Shown here in pieces: positions 1 through 9,432 of a stretch of DNA of 64,000 nt. Location of the stretch: contig NZ_PISP01000006.1 in NCBI RefSeq assembly GCF_002834295.1, positions 248,001-312,000 of the forward strand. Reading direction: 5' to 3'. The stretch comes from Rhodohalobacter barkolensis (GTDB lineage Bacteria; Bacteroidota; Rhodothermia; Balneolales; Balneolaceae). The number at the start of each line of letters is the position of its first letter. Within the stretch, counting starts at the first letter, position 1. Under the pieces are notes generated by a model. That model was not told the DNA's origin. It made no database searches and saw nothing but the letters and a program-made list of their open reading frames with translations. A program made the position numbers and the translations under genes.

Positions 1-118
1 CCTGAATTTTGAGGTAGATCAAAACCTCAACATAAGACGTGGCTAAACCGAATTCCTTGAAATAGGAATCAAAATGTTTGGATACTGATCGGCTGAACGT
101 ATTGGCTTCTGTATGCAT
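1..118 (-). CDS. MarR-like transcriptional regulator, N-terminal fragment
   Basis: The leftward reading frame opens with ATG at 118 and runs off the left edge, giving 39 residues. The peptide (starting MHTEANTFSRSVSKHF and later GLATSYVE) resembles the first helix of MarR-family winged-helix regulators, where a Gly-Leu-(x)-Ser/Thr-Tyr stretch precedes the DNA-binding domain. The family call rests on a short, weakly specific region, and the wing and recognition helix lie outside the window. A terminator at 182-214 separates it from the upstream protease gene, so it should have its own promoter between 119 and 181. Confidence 0.45.
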   Translation of the reverse strand, partial: MHTEANTFSRSVSKHFDSYFKEFGLATSYVEVLIYLKIQ

Positions 119-133
119 ATTTAAAAAGTTTTA

Positions 134-145
134 TGTGCATGTACA
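134..145. promoter_or_regulatory. Near-palindrome upstream of the MarR-like gene
   Basis: TGTGCATGTACA matches its own reverse complement at five of six base pairs and lies 16 bases upstream of the start at 118. MarR proteins commonly autoregulate through palindromes overlapping their own promoter, so this is a possible operator. Chance occurrence is not excluded. Confidence 0.2.
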
Positions 146-181
146 ATAATGTCACTACTTCCTGCTTCAAAAGCAATTATC

Positions 182-214
182 AAAAAAAAGAAAGGGCACC
201 GCACGCGATGCCCT
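182..214 (-). terminator. Rho-independent terminator of the matrixin gene
   Basis: On the minus strand a stem AGGGCA/TGCCCT with a 10-base loop is followed by a T-rich run (the A-run at 182-189 on the plus strand). It lies 24 bases after the stop of the leftward protease gene. Confidence 0.75.
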
Positions 215-237
215 GACATTTTATTGATTCTGCCCCC

Positions 238-1224
238 TTAATTTTTTGGCCATTTGCCATATATACTGTTATAAGAAGCACGATCTGTACCCAGTGGAGT
301 TCTAACCGGGCCAAGATACGAAGCGTTCATTACCGCTCTTGGCGATACATGAAGTTTACCATTACTATTTGTAATGGATAACTTGCCGAAGTGACCCATT
401 CCGAGTGCATGACCATTTTCATGTAATGCAACAGTTTCAATATCTACGGCTCCTGCTCTGCCGTCTGTTGCCCATGCAAAACTATCATTATACCAAACCT
501 CCTTTAGAGCCACTTCATTAGTGTCCGTCCAATTAAAAGTAAATGCCACGCCCAACACGGAGTTGCTCGCCCCGGGACCTAAAACAGCATCAAATATCGG
601 CCCCGGTAAAAAACCAAGAGTTACGATATCTGCAACAAAAGGATTTCCGGCCGAACCTCTAATTGATAAGATCGCACTTGGATTTTCACCGGTATCAGCT
701 ACTTTCTCAATTTCAGGGCCTGAGTTTGACATCAAGTTATTCCATGTATCAAACGAAGAGTCTATATGTGGCTCCGCGTCTATCGAACCGTTTGCAGTGG
801 CAAAAGGGCTGAACACCATATGTGTTAATTTATTTCCATCCGCGTTGCGACGTTCATCTCCCGGCACCCACTGCGCTGCTAATCGCAGAGTACGGTCGTT
901 GGCAAAGATGGTCTGTCCCGACTGAAACTCACCGTCAACTGACATGGTAATCGTCTCTGCCATCACCAATTCATACTCAGTAACACCCCGGTCGGCTAAA
1001 TCTTGATTGATTTGAGCCAAATGCTCACTGTATACGGCTTCTTCAACTCCGCCTGTATGTTCCTGATTCTTTTGGTCAGGTAGTTCGCCTTCAGTAAAGG
1101 AAAGAACCGTTCCCTCTTTACTCTCTTCCTCTATTGAATTAATTGATGATTGTTCACTACATGAAATAAAAATAAATGCAGTTACAGCAATTATCAGATA
1201 GGTTTTATTTAGATAAGTAATCAT
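238..1224 (-). CDS. Matrixin-like zinc metalloprotease lipoprotein
   Basis: A 328-residue protein with an N-terminal hydrophobic segment ending in a lipobox (FISCSEQ, Cys at about residue 22), so probably an outer-membrane-anchored lipoprotein. Near residue 268 it has HENGHALGMGH, the extended zinc motif HExxHxxGxxH of metzincins. About 20 residues later comes PRAVMNASY, which fits the Met-turn that follows the zinc motif in matrixins (peptidase M10 family). These features support an active secreted endopeptidase; the substrate is unknown. The central region has no motif I recognise. The gene stands alone: a terminator follows it and scpA is transcribed divergently upstream. Confidence 0.8.
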   Translation of the reverse strand: MITYLNKTYLIIAVTAFIFISCSEQSSINSIEEESKEGTVLSFTEGELPDQKNQEHTGGVEEAVYSEHLAQINQDLADRGVTEYELVMAETITMSVDGEFQSGQTIFANDRTLRLAAQWVPGDERRNADGNKLTHMVFSPFATANGSIDAEPHIDSSFDTWNNLMSNSGPEIEKVADTGENPSAILSIRGSAGNPFVADIVTLGFLPGPIFDAVLGPGASNSVLGVAFTFNWTDTNEVALKEVWYNDSFAWATDGRAGAVDIETVALHENGHALGMGHFGKLSITNSNGKLHVSPRAVMNASYLGPVRTPLGTDRASYNSIYGKWPKN

Positions 1225-1470
1225 AAGCCTTTTGATTTTGGTTTAAGGTAAGTTTAGCGCCAACGTTACTACCTCTCATTTTTTTTAGTAACACAGACTC
1301 AATTATTATCATACAAAAATCGATAATATCCAAAATAAACAGCATGATATCTATAAGTAACTGTGTGGCAATTCTCTTGGTCTGGCGTACAATGACTTGG
1401 TTGCACGAAACATCGTCCCACATTTCTATTTCTTAGCAGAAATTGCGAAATTAGGGGAACCCATTTGCCT

Positions 1471-2250
1471 ATGTACAGAGTTCAGCTAAAAAATTTCGAA
1501 GGCCCGTTAGATCTGCTCCTTTTCTTTATCAGAAGAGATGAGCTTAATATCTACGACATACCCATCTATCACATCACACACGAGTTTCTCGATTATATCC
1601 GCTTGATGGAAGAACTGGATCTCGATGTAGCCAGCGAGTTCATCTACATGGCCAGTATGCTGATGTCGATCAAAGCGAAAATGATGCTGCCTCGCGATCC
1701 CAATGACGAGGATGAGCTCGATGAAGATGATCCGCGTTACGAACTGGTTCAGAAGCTGCTCGAGTACAAACGGTATAAAGAGATGGCAGAAAAGCTGACC
1801 ATCATTGATGAAGAGACTCAAAAGAAATACTTCCGCGGTTATCTTGAAGAAGATGAGGTGGAAAAGCAGGCAACCGGCGAAGCCCTAAAGGATGTGACAC
1901 TCTTTGACCTAATGGCTGCCTTCAGAAAAGTTCTTGCCGACATTAAGCGCCAAAATGTATACCATAAGGTAGAGAAAGTTCAAATGACGGTTGAACAGCA
2001 GGCAGAATATGTTTTAACCCGTCTGCAGGACAAAGGCAGAACATCTTTTTATGATTTCTGTATGGAGTTGAAGACAAGAACGTCCATTGTTGTCACGTTC
2101 TTGGCTGTACTTGAGATGTTAAAAGAACAACAAATCAATCTATTTATCGAGGAGAACGATCCCACCAACTTCTACATCGACCTGAAACCTGTTGATGAAA
2201 TTATTGGCGATTCCGATCCCAGCAAAACATTTAAGTCTGAATTCTCATGA
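1471..2250 (+). CDS. scpA: Segregation and condensation protein A
   Basis: About 259 residues. The N-terminus (YRVQLKNFEGPLDLLLFFI) is the signature of ScpA, the kleisin that bridges the SMC dimer and recruits ScpB in the bacterial condensin complex. The middle is the usual acidic linker (about residues 75-100) and the C-terminal third carries the winged-helix part that contacts the SMC head. I chose ATG 1471 rather than the in-frame TTG at 1465 because an AGGGGA Shine-Dalgarno-like stretch at 1453-1458 gives better spacing to it. No scpB is adjacent. The stop codon overlaps the start of the next gene by four bases, so the two are translationally coupled. Confidence 0.92.
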   Translation: MYRVQLKNFEGPLDLLLFFIRRDELNIYDIPIYHITHEFLDYIRLMEELDLDVASEFIYMASMLMSIKAKMMLPRDPNDEDELDEDDPRYELVQKLLEYKRYKEMAEKLTIIDEETQKKYFRGYLEEDEVEKQATGEALKDVTLFDLMAAFRKVLADIKRQNVYHKVEKVQMTVEQQAEYVLTRLQDKGRTSFYDFCMELKTRTSIVVTFLAVLEMLKEQQINLFIEENDPTNFYIDLKPVDEIIGDSDPSKTFKSEFS

Positions 2251-3929
2251 AAAAATTACTACTACCTGTTTTAATCCTGTTTGCAGGATGTGCCACTCAA
2301 AATTCACTTCAGGAAATTACATCCACTGAACAGTTGACGGAGTACCGATCCCAAATAACTCCTCAATTTTTACAGCAACACCTTGAAGTGCTCGCACACG
2401 ATTCACTTGAGGGACGAGCAACCGGTTTAGAGGGTCAAAAAGTCGCTGCGCAATATCTTGCCGATTATTACAATGAATTGGGATTTACTCCAATGGGAGA
2501 TGACAACTCCTTTTTTCAATCCTACAGATTAAACGCCGAATACACAGACAGTTTGGTTTACCGTACGTATCAGATATCCGGTTCTGATACTACAGCCGTT
2601 AACCACAGTATTGAATCACCGGAATTGACCGGGAATTTCGTTCGTATGTTTGGCGGAACAGTCCCTTTAGAGGGAGATGTTGTGTTTGCCGGATTCGGTG
2701 TTAACGACAGTGAGAGAGGAGTTCAACACTTGGAAGGCGAGGACATTCAGGGTAATTGGGTAATGATATTTGAAGATATTCCATATGTAGTTGACGGTGA
2801 TACCCTGGTCAATCCAAATATTACAAGCAACAGCCGGTTGCGTAATTTATTGGGAGAAATGGATGCCGCCGGAATTTTGCTGATATCAGATTATGACAGA
2901 GATGAGTTTCAAGACCTGGCAGAGATGAGTTCTGAAATGATGAACCAGCCATCAAACATCAGCCTTGCCTATCTCGAACAAAACAGTGAGCCCGGATTCC
3001 CAAAAGGGTTTCTGCAAATTAGCCCGGAAATGGCTGCAACATATCTGGGTCTCTCATCAGCCGATGAAGTAGCTGACAAAAAACAGGAACTGATTGATGA
3101 GATTACATCTTTTTCACCGCGTAAAACCGGTTATTATCTGGATTATGTTCCCTATGACGGACCGGGACACATGGATGCGGAGAACGTGATCGCATATTTT
3201 GAAGGTGCCGATCCGGAACTGAAGGATGAGGTTGTGGTACTGATGGCGCATTACGATCATGTTGGAATTGGAGCACCGGATGAGTCAGGAGATGGTCTCT
3301 ACAATGGAGCCGATGATAACGGAAGCGGTACAACTTCCCTGATGTCCATTGCAAATGCTTTAAATGAAGCTCAAAAGAATGGTTATAAAACAAAAAGAAG
3401 CGTCCTGTTTCTGCATGTGAGCGGTGAGGAAAATGGACTGCTCGGGTCACGCTACTATTCCGATCACCCGGTAATCCCGATTGAACAGACGGTAACCAAC
3501 TTTAATGCAGACATGATTGGCCGGAGTGACCCCGAAAATATTCAAAAAGGTGATACCGATTATGTCTACCTGATTGGAGGGGAAATAATCTCATCAGAAC
3601 TGGACAGTCTGGTTCAAACCGCCAACAGCAATTCTGTGAATTTAAGGCTTGATCGAAAATACAACGACCTTCAGGATTCAAATCAGTTTTATCGCAGAAG
3701 TGATCATTGGAATTTTGGTCGTCTCGGTGTGCCCTTTGTCTTCTTTTTTACCGGAGTACATGAAGACTATCACAGACCTTCCGATACGGTTGATAAGATT
3801 GATTTTGAAAAACTCTCCAGAGTTAGCCAGCTGATCTACACATCAACGATTAAAGTTGCTAATTACGATGGAAGGCCAACAATTGACAACCAGGAGTTTA
3901 TTGAAATTACCCGTCAGCTCCCCAGGTAG
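2247..3929 (+). CDS. M28 family metallopeptidase lipoprotein
   Basis: A 560-residue protein with a lipoprotein signal (LILFAGCATQ, Cys about residue 15). A PA-like insert covers roughly residues 130-250. The M28 di-zinc peptidase domain follows, with AHYDHVG and NGADDNGSG supplying metal ligands, SGEENGLLGS carrying the catalytic Glu pair, NADMIGR, and a late HRPSDTVDKID motif with the final His ligand. This fits aminopeptidases that trim peptides in the periplasm or at the outer surface, feeding amino acid uptake. It overlaps scpA by four bases (ATGA), an unexpected functional pairing, and is followed by a terminator shared with the convergent TPR-CHAT gene. Confidence 0.88.
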   Translation: MKKLLLPVLILFAGCATQNSLQEITSTEQLTEYRSQITPQFLQQHLEVLAHDSLEGRATGLEGQKVAAQYLADYYNELGFTPMGDDNSFFQSYRLNAEYTDSLVYRTYQISGSDTTAVNHSIESPELTGNFVRMFGGTVPLEGDVVFAGFGVNDSERGVQHLEGEDIQGNWVMIFEDIPYVVDGDTLVNPNITSNSRLRNLLGEMDAAGILLISDYDRDEFQDLAEMSSEMMNQPSNISLAYLEQNSEPGFPKGFLQISPEMAATYLGLSSADEVADKKQELIDEITSFSPRKTGYYLDYVPYDGPGHMDAENVIAYFEGADPELKDEVVVLMAHYDHVGIGAPDESGDGLYNGADDNGSGTTSLMSIANALNEAQKNGYKTKRSVLFLHVSGEENGLLGSRYYSDHPVIPIEQTVTNFNADMIGRSDPENIQKGDTDYVYLIGGEIISSELDSLVQTANSNSVNLRLDRKYNDLQDSNQFYRRSDHWNFGRLGVPFVFFFTGVHEDYHRPSDTVDKIDFEKLSRVSQLIYTSTIKVANYDGRPTIDNQEFIEITRQLPR

Positions 3930-3948
3930 TTCAGAATTTCAGAAAGAG

Positions 3949-3986
3949 TTAAATCAGCCGGAAGCAACATACCCGGCTGGTTTAAT
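3949..3986. terminator. Bidirectional terminator between convergent genes
   Basis: AAATCAGCCGG at 3951-3961 pairs with CCGGCTGGTTT at 3973-3983 around an 11-base loop. A/T-rich ends on both sides let it serve both the rightward M28 gene and the leftward TPR-CHAT gene. Confidence 0.6.
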
Positions 3987-3987
3987 A

Positions 3988-6900
3988 TTACCTTCCATTT
4001 AATATAAAAGCAGCCCAGTTAATTGGGTGAGCCGTTTCCGGGTTTTCAATCATTTTTAATTTCGCTTTTTGAAGAGCATCTCCGTACTGCATTCCCTGCC
4101 GGATATTTTTGTAAAAGTCGATCATCAAAAGAGCTGTGGGTTGATCGCTTACCCGCCACATAGAAACCACCAGATTAGAAGCTCCGGCATAGGTAAAAGC
4201 CCGGGTGAAACCTATCATTCCTTCCCCTCGGCGCACAGGCCCCAGTCCGGTCTCACAAGCTCCCAATACTACCAAATCGGCATTCATCTGCAGGTTATAG
4301 ATATCACTCACATATAACATGCCATCTTCCCGGTCATCTCCGCGCAGAACAATACCGGACAGATCGGGGTTGGATTCATTTACAAATGCGTGGGTTGCAA
4401 AATGAAGGAAATTATACTCCTGCAACTCAACCTGATGTAGCCTTTTCTTTGTGGCTTCGTCACTTTGATACACGTTGGCTTTTTCAGGAAAGATATAGTC
4501 CATAAAAGATCTTCGTTCTCTGAAAAGTTCTGAAATCTGATTGGTTTCGTAAGCTGTTAAAGGCAGAGGAGAAAGGTCATCCAGGTATCGCTCTGTATTT
4601 GATTCCATATCGCTGCCGTCATCAAAACTCGCAGAATCATTAAAAGGAGCAAAGGCCAGTAAATTTCTCGGATTTTCAGGTTTTTGTCGCTGCATAGATA
4701 AGAAAACCGTGCCCGATGATGCATATTGTATTTTAAACCTTTTCACCAAATAGGATAGCTGATGAAACTGTTTCCCGTTTGCCGGTTCTTCAATCAATAG
4801 TTCGAACGGCAGATAGTGCAAGCCCTGGTCCGGTAAAATAATCAGAGAGCTTCCTGAAATATGCGGTATCAGCGGTTCAACCAGTGATGAGTATAAATTA
4901 AAGGCTGAATTGAAATATTCATCATTATCATTTTCAACCACACTATTTGTTAAAAATTTAACGTCCCTTTCTACCTCTTCAACAGCTGCAGTTTTTTCAA
5001 TTTCAATACTCTCTTTATTCACAACAATGCCGTATACATCGTCCTTTCCAAAAATATAGTACAGTGCCGATTCATCCTGAATTAATGCTTTTTGCAGATC
5101 CTCAACCGTGGCTGTATTCCGGTCATACTTTAGTGCGTAATAGGATGGATACCCCTCTTCAAGGGAGCGAGTAAAATTGACCAATTCTCTGCGTGTGTGA
5201 AATAGCGAATCCTCATACATTCTGATCAAACCACTATCGGCTTCCAGCCCTTTCTCCTGCTCTACATTAAGATTTTGGAAATAGCTTGTTACTTTTTCAT
5301 TTAAATCTCTCTCTGTAGCCAGTACGTCGTCCGGAACACCGCCGAAATTCCTTGCTTGTACATTTTGCAGGAGGTCGAGGGCAATTCGTGCCCGACCTTT
5401 TTCTGCAAACTCAAACAGCTCCCTCAGCCAGACTTCTTCACCGGTTTCGGAATAAAGTTCATAATAAATATCCACAGCTCCCGAGTAGATTGAATAGTGA
5501 TTTTCAATCAACATGAGTTTAGACGATTCACTTTGATACTGCGTTTGCATCAAGTCAATTCCCGAGGATGACACTTTAAACATGCGAAGTGCTTCATACA
5601 GATTATCCCGAACTCCGGTTTCTCGGTATTGTTGAACATTCAGTTCCCCAAGTGATTTAGCTGTTTCGATTAAACGAACCGGGTAGCTCACACTGCTCAC
5701 ATCAATTTTGGTAATCATCGGTTGGTACGGCTCCCCGATTAAAATGGAAAGCGTTTGATGGTAAAACTCGCCGGCTTCATCCAGTTTTTCTTCCTCTTTC
5801 AGCACATCACCGAGTTGTGAATATATACTGAATACATTTGGATGCCTTTCACCAAGACGATCCAGCCCTATATCCAATGCTTTATTGAGCACCTCTCTTG
5901 CTTCAACATACCGCTCAGTTTGTATGTACAAATTTGCAATATTTGTATAAGGCAGGATTAAATTTGGATGATCATCTCCGTAAATATTCTGTCTGATCTG
6001 CAGTGATAAAAAGTAATTTTCCTCTGCCCGGTCATACTCCTCATTTCTTAAATAGTTTGACGCCAGATTATGATAACCTATGGCCGTATCGAGATGCTCG
6101 GTTCCGTAAATATTTTCCTTAATTCTCTGGGCCAGCTCCAAATAGTGCAGGGCAGTGTCGAGGTTATCCATCTCAATATTGATCAATCCAATATTATTGT
6201 AGATGATCGCAAGCCGATTGGAATTTTCGCCCTCTACTTCTTTAAATATCGAAGCCGCTTGTCTGAAATACTCCGCCGCAGTACCTAAATCACCAATGGA
6301 ATAGTAAAATGTTCCAAACCCATTGTAGATCAATGCAATTTCGGTATGACTTTCTCCATAGGCTTCAATCGCTGAATCCAAAGCAAACTGGTAGTGTTCC
6401 AAAGCTTCATCATACATTCCCAGCTTTCGATAGGAGATCCCCATATTATTATGAGTCATAGAGAGCGCTCGAATTATCCTAAAGCTTTTTTCACTCTGTT
6501 TTAAAGCTTCCACGGCCACCAGGTAACTCGCAACTGCATCTTCATAATTACCCATCGTGTCCTCGACATATCCGCGGCTGGTAAATGCCTGAGAAACAGC
6601 CAACTTCTGATCAGGGTATTTCATAGCTGAATTAACCGCTTTCTCACTCCACTCAAGGGCTTCCGTAAGATTTGATTTGGATTCCTCCAGGTAAGTGTAT
6701 TGTACATACACATCTGTCATTTTGGAATCTTCTTCCCCTCCGTGCTCCAGTACAACGTTGTTCGCTTTTTTAATTAAGTTGCGAGCTTCTTCAAATTCAC
6801 GGTTGTTCCTGTAAAAATAGGATTGGTACAGATAGGCATCGGCGCACTCTGCATAAAGATTAGCCTGATCACAAATTGCAGGTGTTATTTCATCAAATAT

Positions 6901-7095
6901 TGCACGCGACTCAGAATGCTCTCCAACCTGATATAATCGGATAGCCTCGTTAAGTTTTTCTCTAAGGTCTTCATCCGACTGAGCCTTAGCCGGCCCGACT
7001 ACGAGAAGAGTAAGTATGATCAAACAGGCTGCAAAAAAAGTAGAGCAGAACTTTTTATAACATACAGCCAAATTTTCAAATTGAGCTTTTTTCAT
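3988..7095 (-). CDS. Exported TPR-CHAT domain protein
   Basis: A 1035-residue protein. A hydrophobic N-terminal stretch (about residues 17-38) ending in AKAQ looks like a signal peptide. Residues 40-470 form tandem tetratricopeptide repeats, several of the kinesin-light-chain type (HYQFALDSAIEAYGESH, ALDIGLDRLGERHPN). The C-terminal 330 residues are a CHAT domain, a caspase-like fold, with the His in HFATHAF and the Cys in LGACETGLG, so the protease dyad is intact. Cytoplasmic CHAT proteins act in defence, for example beside type III-E CRISPR; exported TPR-CHAT proteins are common in Bacteroidota-like genomes and their role is unknown. It lies 55 bases downstream of ftsY on the same strand and may be co-transcribed. 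Confidence 0.85.
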   Translation of the reverse strand: MKKAQFENLAVCYKKFCSTFFAACLIILTLLVVGPAKAQSDEDLREKLNEAIRLYQVGEHSESRAIFDEITPAICDQANLYAECADAYLYQSYFYRNNREFEEARNLIKKANNVVLEHGGEEDSKMTDVYVQYTYLEESKSNLTEALEWSEKAVNSAMKYPDQKLAVSQAFTSRGYVEDTMGNYEDAVASYLVAVEALKQSEKSFRIIRALSMTHNNMGISYRKLGMYDEALEHYQFALDSAIEAYGESHTEIALIYNGFGTFYYSIGDLGTAAEYFRQAASIFKEVEGENSNRLAIIYNNIGLINIEMDNLDTALHYLELAQRIKENIYGTEHLDTAIGYHNLASNYLRNEEYDRAEENYFLSLQIRQNIYGDDHPNLILPYTNIANLYIQTERYVEAREVLNKALDIGLDRLGERHPNVFSIYSQLGDVLKEEEKLDEAGEFYHQTLSILIGEPYQPMITKIDVSSVSYPVRLIETAKSLGELNVQQYRETGVRDNLYEALRMFKVSSSGIDLMQTQYQSESSKLMLIENHYSIYSGAVDIYYELYSETGEEVWLRELFEFAEKGRARIALDLLQNVQARNFGGVPDDVLATERDLNEKVTSYFQNLNVEQEKGLEADSGLIRMYEDSLFHTRRELVNFTRSLEEGYPSYYALKYDRNTATVEDLQKALIQDESALYYIFGKDDVYGIVVNKESIEIEKTAAVEEVERDVKFLTNSVVENDNDEYFNSAFNLYSSLVEPLIPHISGSSLIILPDQGLHYLPFELLIEEPANGKQFHQLSYLVKRFKIQYASSGTVFLSMQRQKPENPRNLLAFAPFNDSASFDDGSDMESNTERYLDDLSPLPLTAYETNQISELFRERRSFMDYIFPEKANVYQSDEATKKRLHQVELQEYNFLHFATHAFVNESNPDLSGIVLRGDDREDGMLYVSDIYNLQMNADLVVLGACETGLGPVRRGEGMIGFTRAFTYAGASNLVVSMWRVSDQPTALLMIDFYKNIRQGMQYGDALQKAKLKMIENPETAHPINWAAFILNGR

Positions 7096-7150
7096 AATAA
7101 CATACCAGTTGATCGATATGTTAATGAACCAAACTCATATTGTAAAGGGT

Positions 7151-8107
7151 TTAATTCAATCCAAACAGTGCATTAACAAATGCTACGCGGTCAAACACCT
7201 GTAAATCCTCTATTTGTTCGCCTACACCAATATATTTTACGGGTACATTCAGCTCATTCGAAACACCAATTACAATTCCCCCTTTTGCCGTGCCATCCAG
7301 TTTAGTAAGGATAAGCCCGGTTACATCAACAACATCCGTGAATGCTTTTGCCTGCTGCATAGCGTTCTGCCCGGTTGAGGCATCCAAAACCAATAATATT
7401 TCGTGAGGAGCTCCATCCACAACTTTTCCCATAACTCTCTTGATCTTTCCCAGCTCTTCCATAAGTGATTTTTTATTATGAAGCCGGCCGGCGGTATCAA
7501 CAAGGGCAATGTCTGCGCCTTTGGCTTTTGCCGACGCAACCGTATCGTAGGCTACAGCTGCAGGATCGGCATTTTGTCCCTGCTGAATAATTGAGACTCC
7601 CGCTCTTTCACTCCATATTTTAAGCTGATCTACTGCAGCAGCTCGAAATGTATCTGCCGCCCCTAAAACCACACTTTTCCCGGCCATTTTATAAAGGTGA
7701 GCCAATTTGCCAATAGAAGTTGTTTTTCCTACACCATTAACTCCCACAACCAATACAATATGTGGTTTGTGTGGAAAATCAGCGTCAAATTCTGCCGGCT
7801 GATCCGGGTTGTTATCCTTCAGCAGCGCCACGATCTCATCTCGCATTAACTCCTGAAGTTCATTTTGTGTAATAAACTTATCCTTGGCTACTCTCTCTTC
7901 AATCCGGTCGATGATTTCAACAGTGGTTTTAACACCCACGTCAGATGTGATCAGCGCGTCTTCGAGATCATCGAGTGTTGCTGCATCTACAGTATCTTTA
8001 CCGGCAATACTTTTGCCGATTTTTGAAAGCAACCCATCACGGCTTTTTTCTACACCTTGTTCGAGTTTCTCTTTTTTCTTTAAACCTAGTTTATTTAACC
8101 AACTCAT
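7151..8107 (-). CDS. ftsY: Signal recognition particle receptor FtsY
   Basis: A 318-residue SRP receptor GTPase that docks ribosome-nascent chain-SRP complexes at the inner membrane and passes them to SecYEG. A short charged N-terminus and N domain (to about residue 100) precede the G domain with the P-loop GVNGVGKTT (about 121), DTAGR (about 203) and TKLDGTAKGG (about 267), ending in the usual GVGEQIEDLQVF. The long acidic A domain of E. coli FtsY is absent, as in many bacteria. Its partner ffh lies at 62405-63748. It sits between the phosphatidyltransferase upstream and the TPR-CHAT gene downstream, all leftward. Confidence 0.95.
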   Translation of the reverse strand: MSWLNKLGLKKKEKLEQGVEKSRDGLLSKIGKSIAGKDTVDAATLDDLEDALITSDVGVKTTVEIIDRIEERVAKDKFITQNELQELMRDEIVALLKDNNPDQPAEFDADFPHKPHIVLVVGVNGVGKTTSIGKLAHLYKMAGKSVVLGAADTFRAAAVDQLKIWSERAGVSIIQQGQNADPAAVAYDTVASAKAKGADIALVDTAGRLHNKKSLMEELGKIKRVMGKVVDGAPHEILLVLDASTGQNAMQQAKAFTDVVDVTGLILTKLDGTAKGGIVIGVSNELNVPVKYIGVGEQIEDLQVFDRVAFVNALFGLN

Positions 8108-8148
8108 AATCTTCTATTCTAAAACTGTCTATTTTTTTCACTGAACCG

Positions 8149-8739
8149 TTAATTAAAATCTGCGCCATTGATAATTTTATGATATCGCTGTTTATATTCA
8201 ACAAACGACACAATCATCATCACCGCTGATGAAACCATAAAAAATATGTGAACGTTTTCTGCGCCGGGAAAGAAAAACACGGAGATCCAGTAAAAAGCCA
8301 TAAAATTGACCGTTACCTTACCCGACATAATCGACATAGCAACCTTGCCACGCTCTTTTTTAATGTGGGCTGATCCCGCCATAATCAGTGTATCCCTCAT
8401 CACACCTAACACAAAGTACCACAGTGGAATCCATCCCAACCACACCGTGTAGATAAACAGAAAAAATGCCGCGAGTTTATCTGCAATCGGGTCGAGTGAT
8501 TTCCCAAGTTCAGAAATTTCATTTCTCCATCGCGCAACCAAACCGTCCAGATAATCAGAAAAGGCTCCATACAGTATCAATCCCCAAATAAAGGAATTGA
8601 CCTGGTAGTCGTTGTGCATGTGGAGATATATAATCGGAAAAACCACAAGAACGCGGGAAAAAGAGATCAGATTAGACCATGTGTAAATGTCGTCTCTAAC
8701 CAATACCTTTTTACCATCTATGTTAGCGGTTTCTCTCAT
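8149..8739 (-). CDS. CDP-alcohol phosphatidyltransferase (PgsA-like)
   Basis: A 196-residue integral membrane protein with five or six hydrophobic segments. The catalytic signature D(x2)DG(x2)AR(x8)G(x3)D(x3)D is present as SDYLDGLVARW followed by GKSLDPIADK. This family transfers a CDP-activated phosphatidyl group onto an alcohol; PgsA-type members make phosphatidylglycerol phosphate. Exact substrate (glycerol-3-phosphate or another alcohol) cannot be told from sequence alone, so no symbol is given. It is the first gene of a leftward run with ftsY and is divergent from the Nudix gene across a 70-bp promoter region. Confidence 0.85.
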   Translation of the reverse strand: MRETANIDGKKVLVRDDIYTWSNLISFSRVLVVFPIIYLHMHNDYQVNSFIWGLILYGAFSDYLDGLVARWRNEISELGKSLDPIADKLAAFFLFIYTVWLGWIPLWYFVLGVMRDTLIMAGSAHIKKERGKVAMSIMSGKVTVNFMAFYWISVFFFPGAENVHIFFMVSSAVMMIVSFVEYKQRYHKIINGADFN

Positions 8740-8809
8740 ATATTTTATTTAGAGTTAAAATTATTAACTGTAAGAAAATACGTTTTTTAACACAGTAATA
8801 AATATTGAA

Positions 8810-9415
8810 ATGAAAAAGAAGAAAATGCAGGACCAACCGTCAGATGAAAGCAAGCTTTTTGAAGAAACGATCACTTCCAGCCATGTATTCGACGGCACGC
8901 TTCTTCAAGTATATGTAGACGAGGTAAAACTCCCCGATGGCAGTACGTCTACGCGCGATTGGATTAAACACCCCGGAGCGAGCGCCGTTGTTCCGGTGTT
9001 TGAAGATGGTACCATCATGCTTCTTAAGCAGTTTAGATATCCGGCACAAAAACTTTTCATCGAAGTTCCTGCAGGAAAAATTGATCCGGGTGAAACCCCG
9101 CTTACCACGGCAAGACGTGAGTTAGAGGAGGAGAGCGGACTCTCCTGTAAAAATCTGGAAAAAGTCGGATCTCTCTATCCCGCTATCGGTTATGCTGATG
9201 AAGAAATTTTTGTCTACGTTGGATGGGGACTGCAGGAAACGGGAAAACAGACTGATCATGATGAATTTCTTATCAACTACCGAATTCCCTTTTCCAAAGC
9301 TCTGCAGATGATTGAAGATGGCGAGATTAAAGATGGCAAAACAATAAGTGCCATCACTCAAACCTACTTATGGTGGAAAAGAAATGAGCCCTTTCCGATC
9401 AACTTTAAATGTTAA
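8810..9415 (+). CDS. Nudix hydrolase, ADP-ribose pyrophosphatase type
   Basis: A 201-residue protein with a perfect Nudix box GX5EX7REUXEEXGU (from GKIDPGE to RELEEESGL, about residues 88-110) preceded by the EVPAGK motif typical of ADP-ribose/NDP-sugar pyrophosphatases. It would hydrolyse ADP-ribose or a related nucleoside diphosphate derivative to AMP and a sugar phosphate, with Mg2+ held by the Nudix glutamates. Substrate preference is an inference from the box context. It is convergent with the next leftward gene, with only 17 bases between the stops. Confidence 0.88.
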   Translation: MKKKKMQDQPSDESKLFEETITSSHVFDGTLLQVYVDEVKLPDGSTSTRDWIKHPGASAVVPVFEDGTIMLLKQFRYPAQKLFIEVPAGKIDPGETPLTTARRELEEESGLSCKNLEKVGSLYPAIGYADEEIFVYVGWGLQETGKQTDHDEFLINYRIPFSKALQMIEDGEIKDGKTISAITQTYLWWKRNEPFPINFKC

Positions 9416-9432
9416 ATCTGTGCCGGCTTTAG

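Noticed and set aside
1205-1423. 72-residue leftward frame with a hydrophobic centre
   Set aside because: It overlaps the start region of the matrixin gene in another frame, has no ribosome site or known domain, and looks like a shadow of AT-rich leader DNA.
7884-8144. 86-residue rightward Ser-rich frame
   Set aside because: It is the antisense of the FtsY N-terminus; no independent support.
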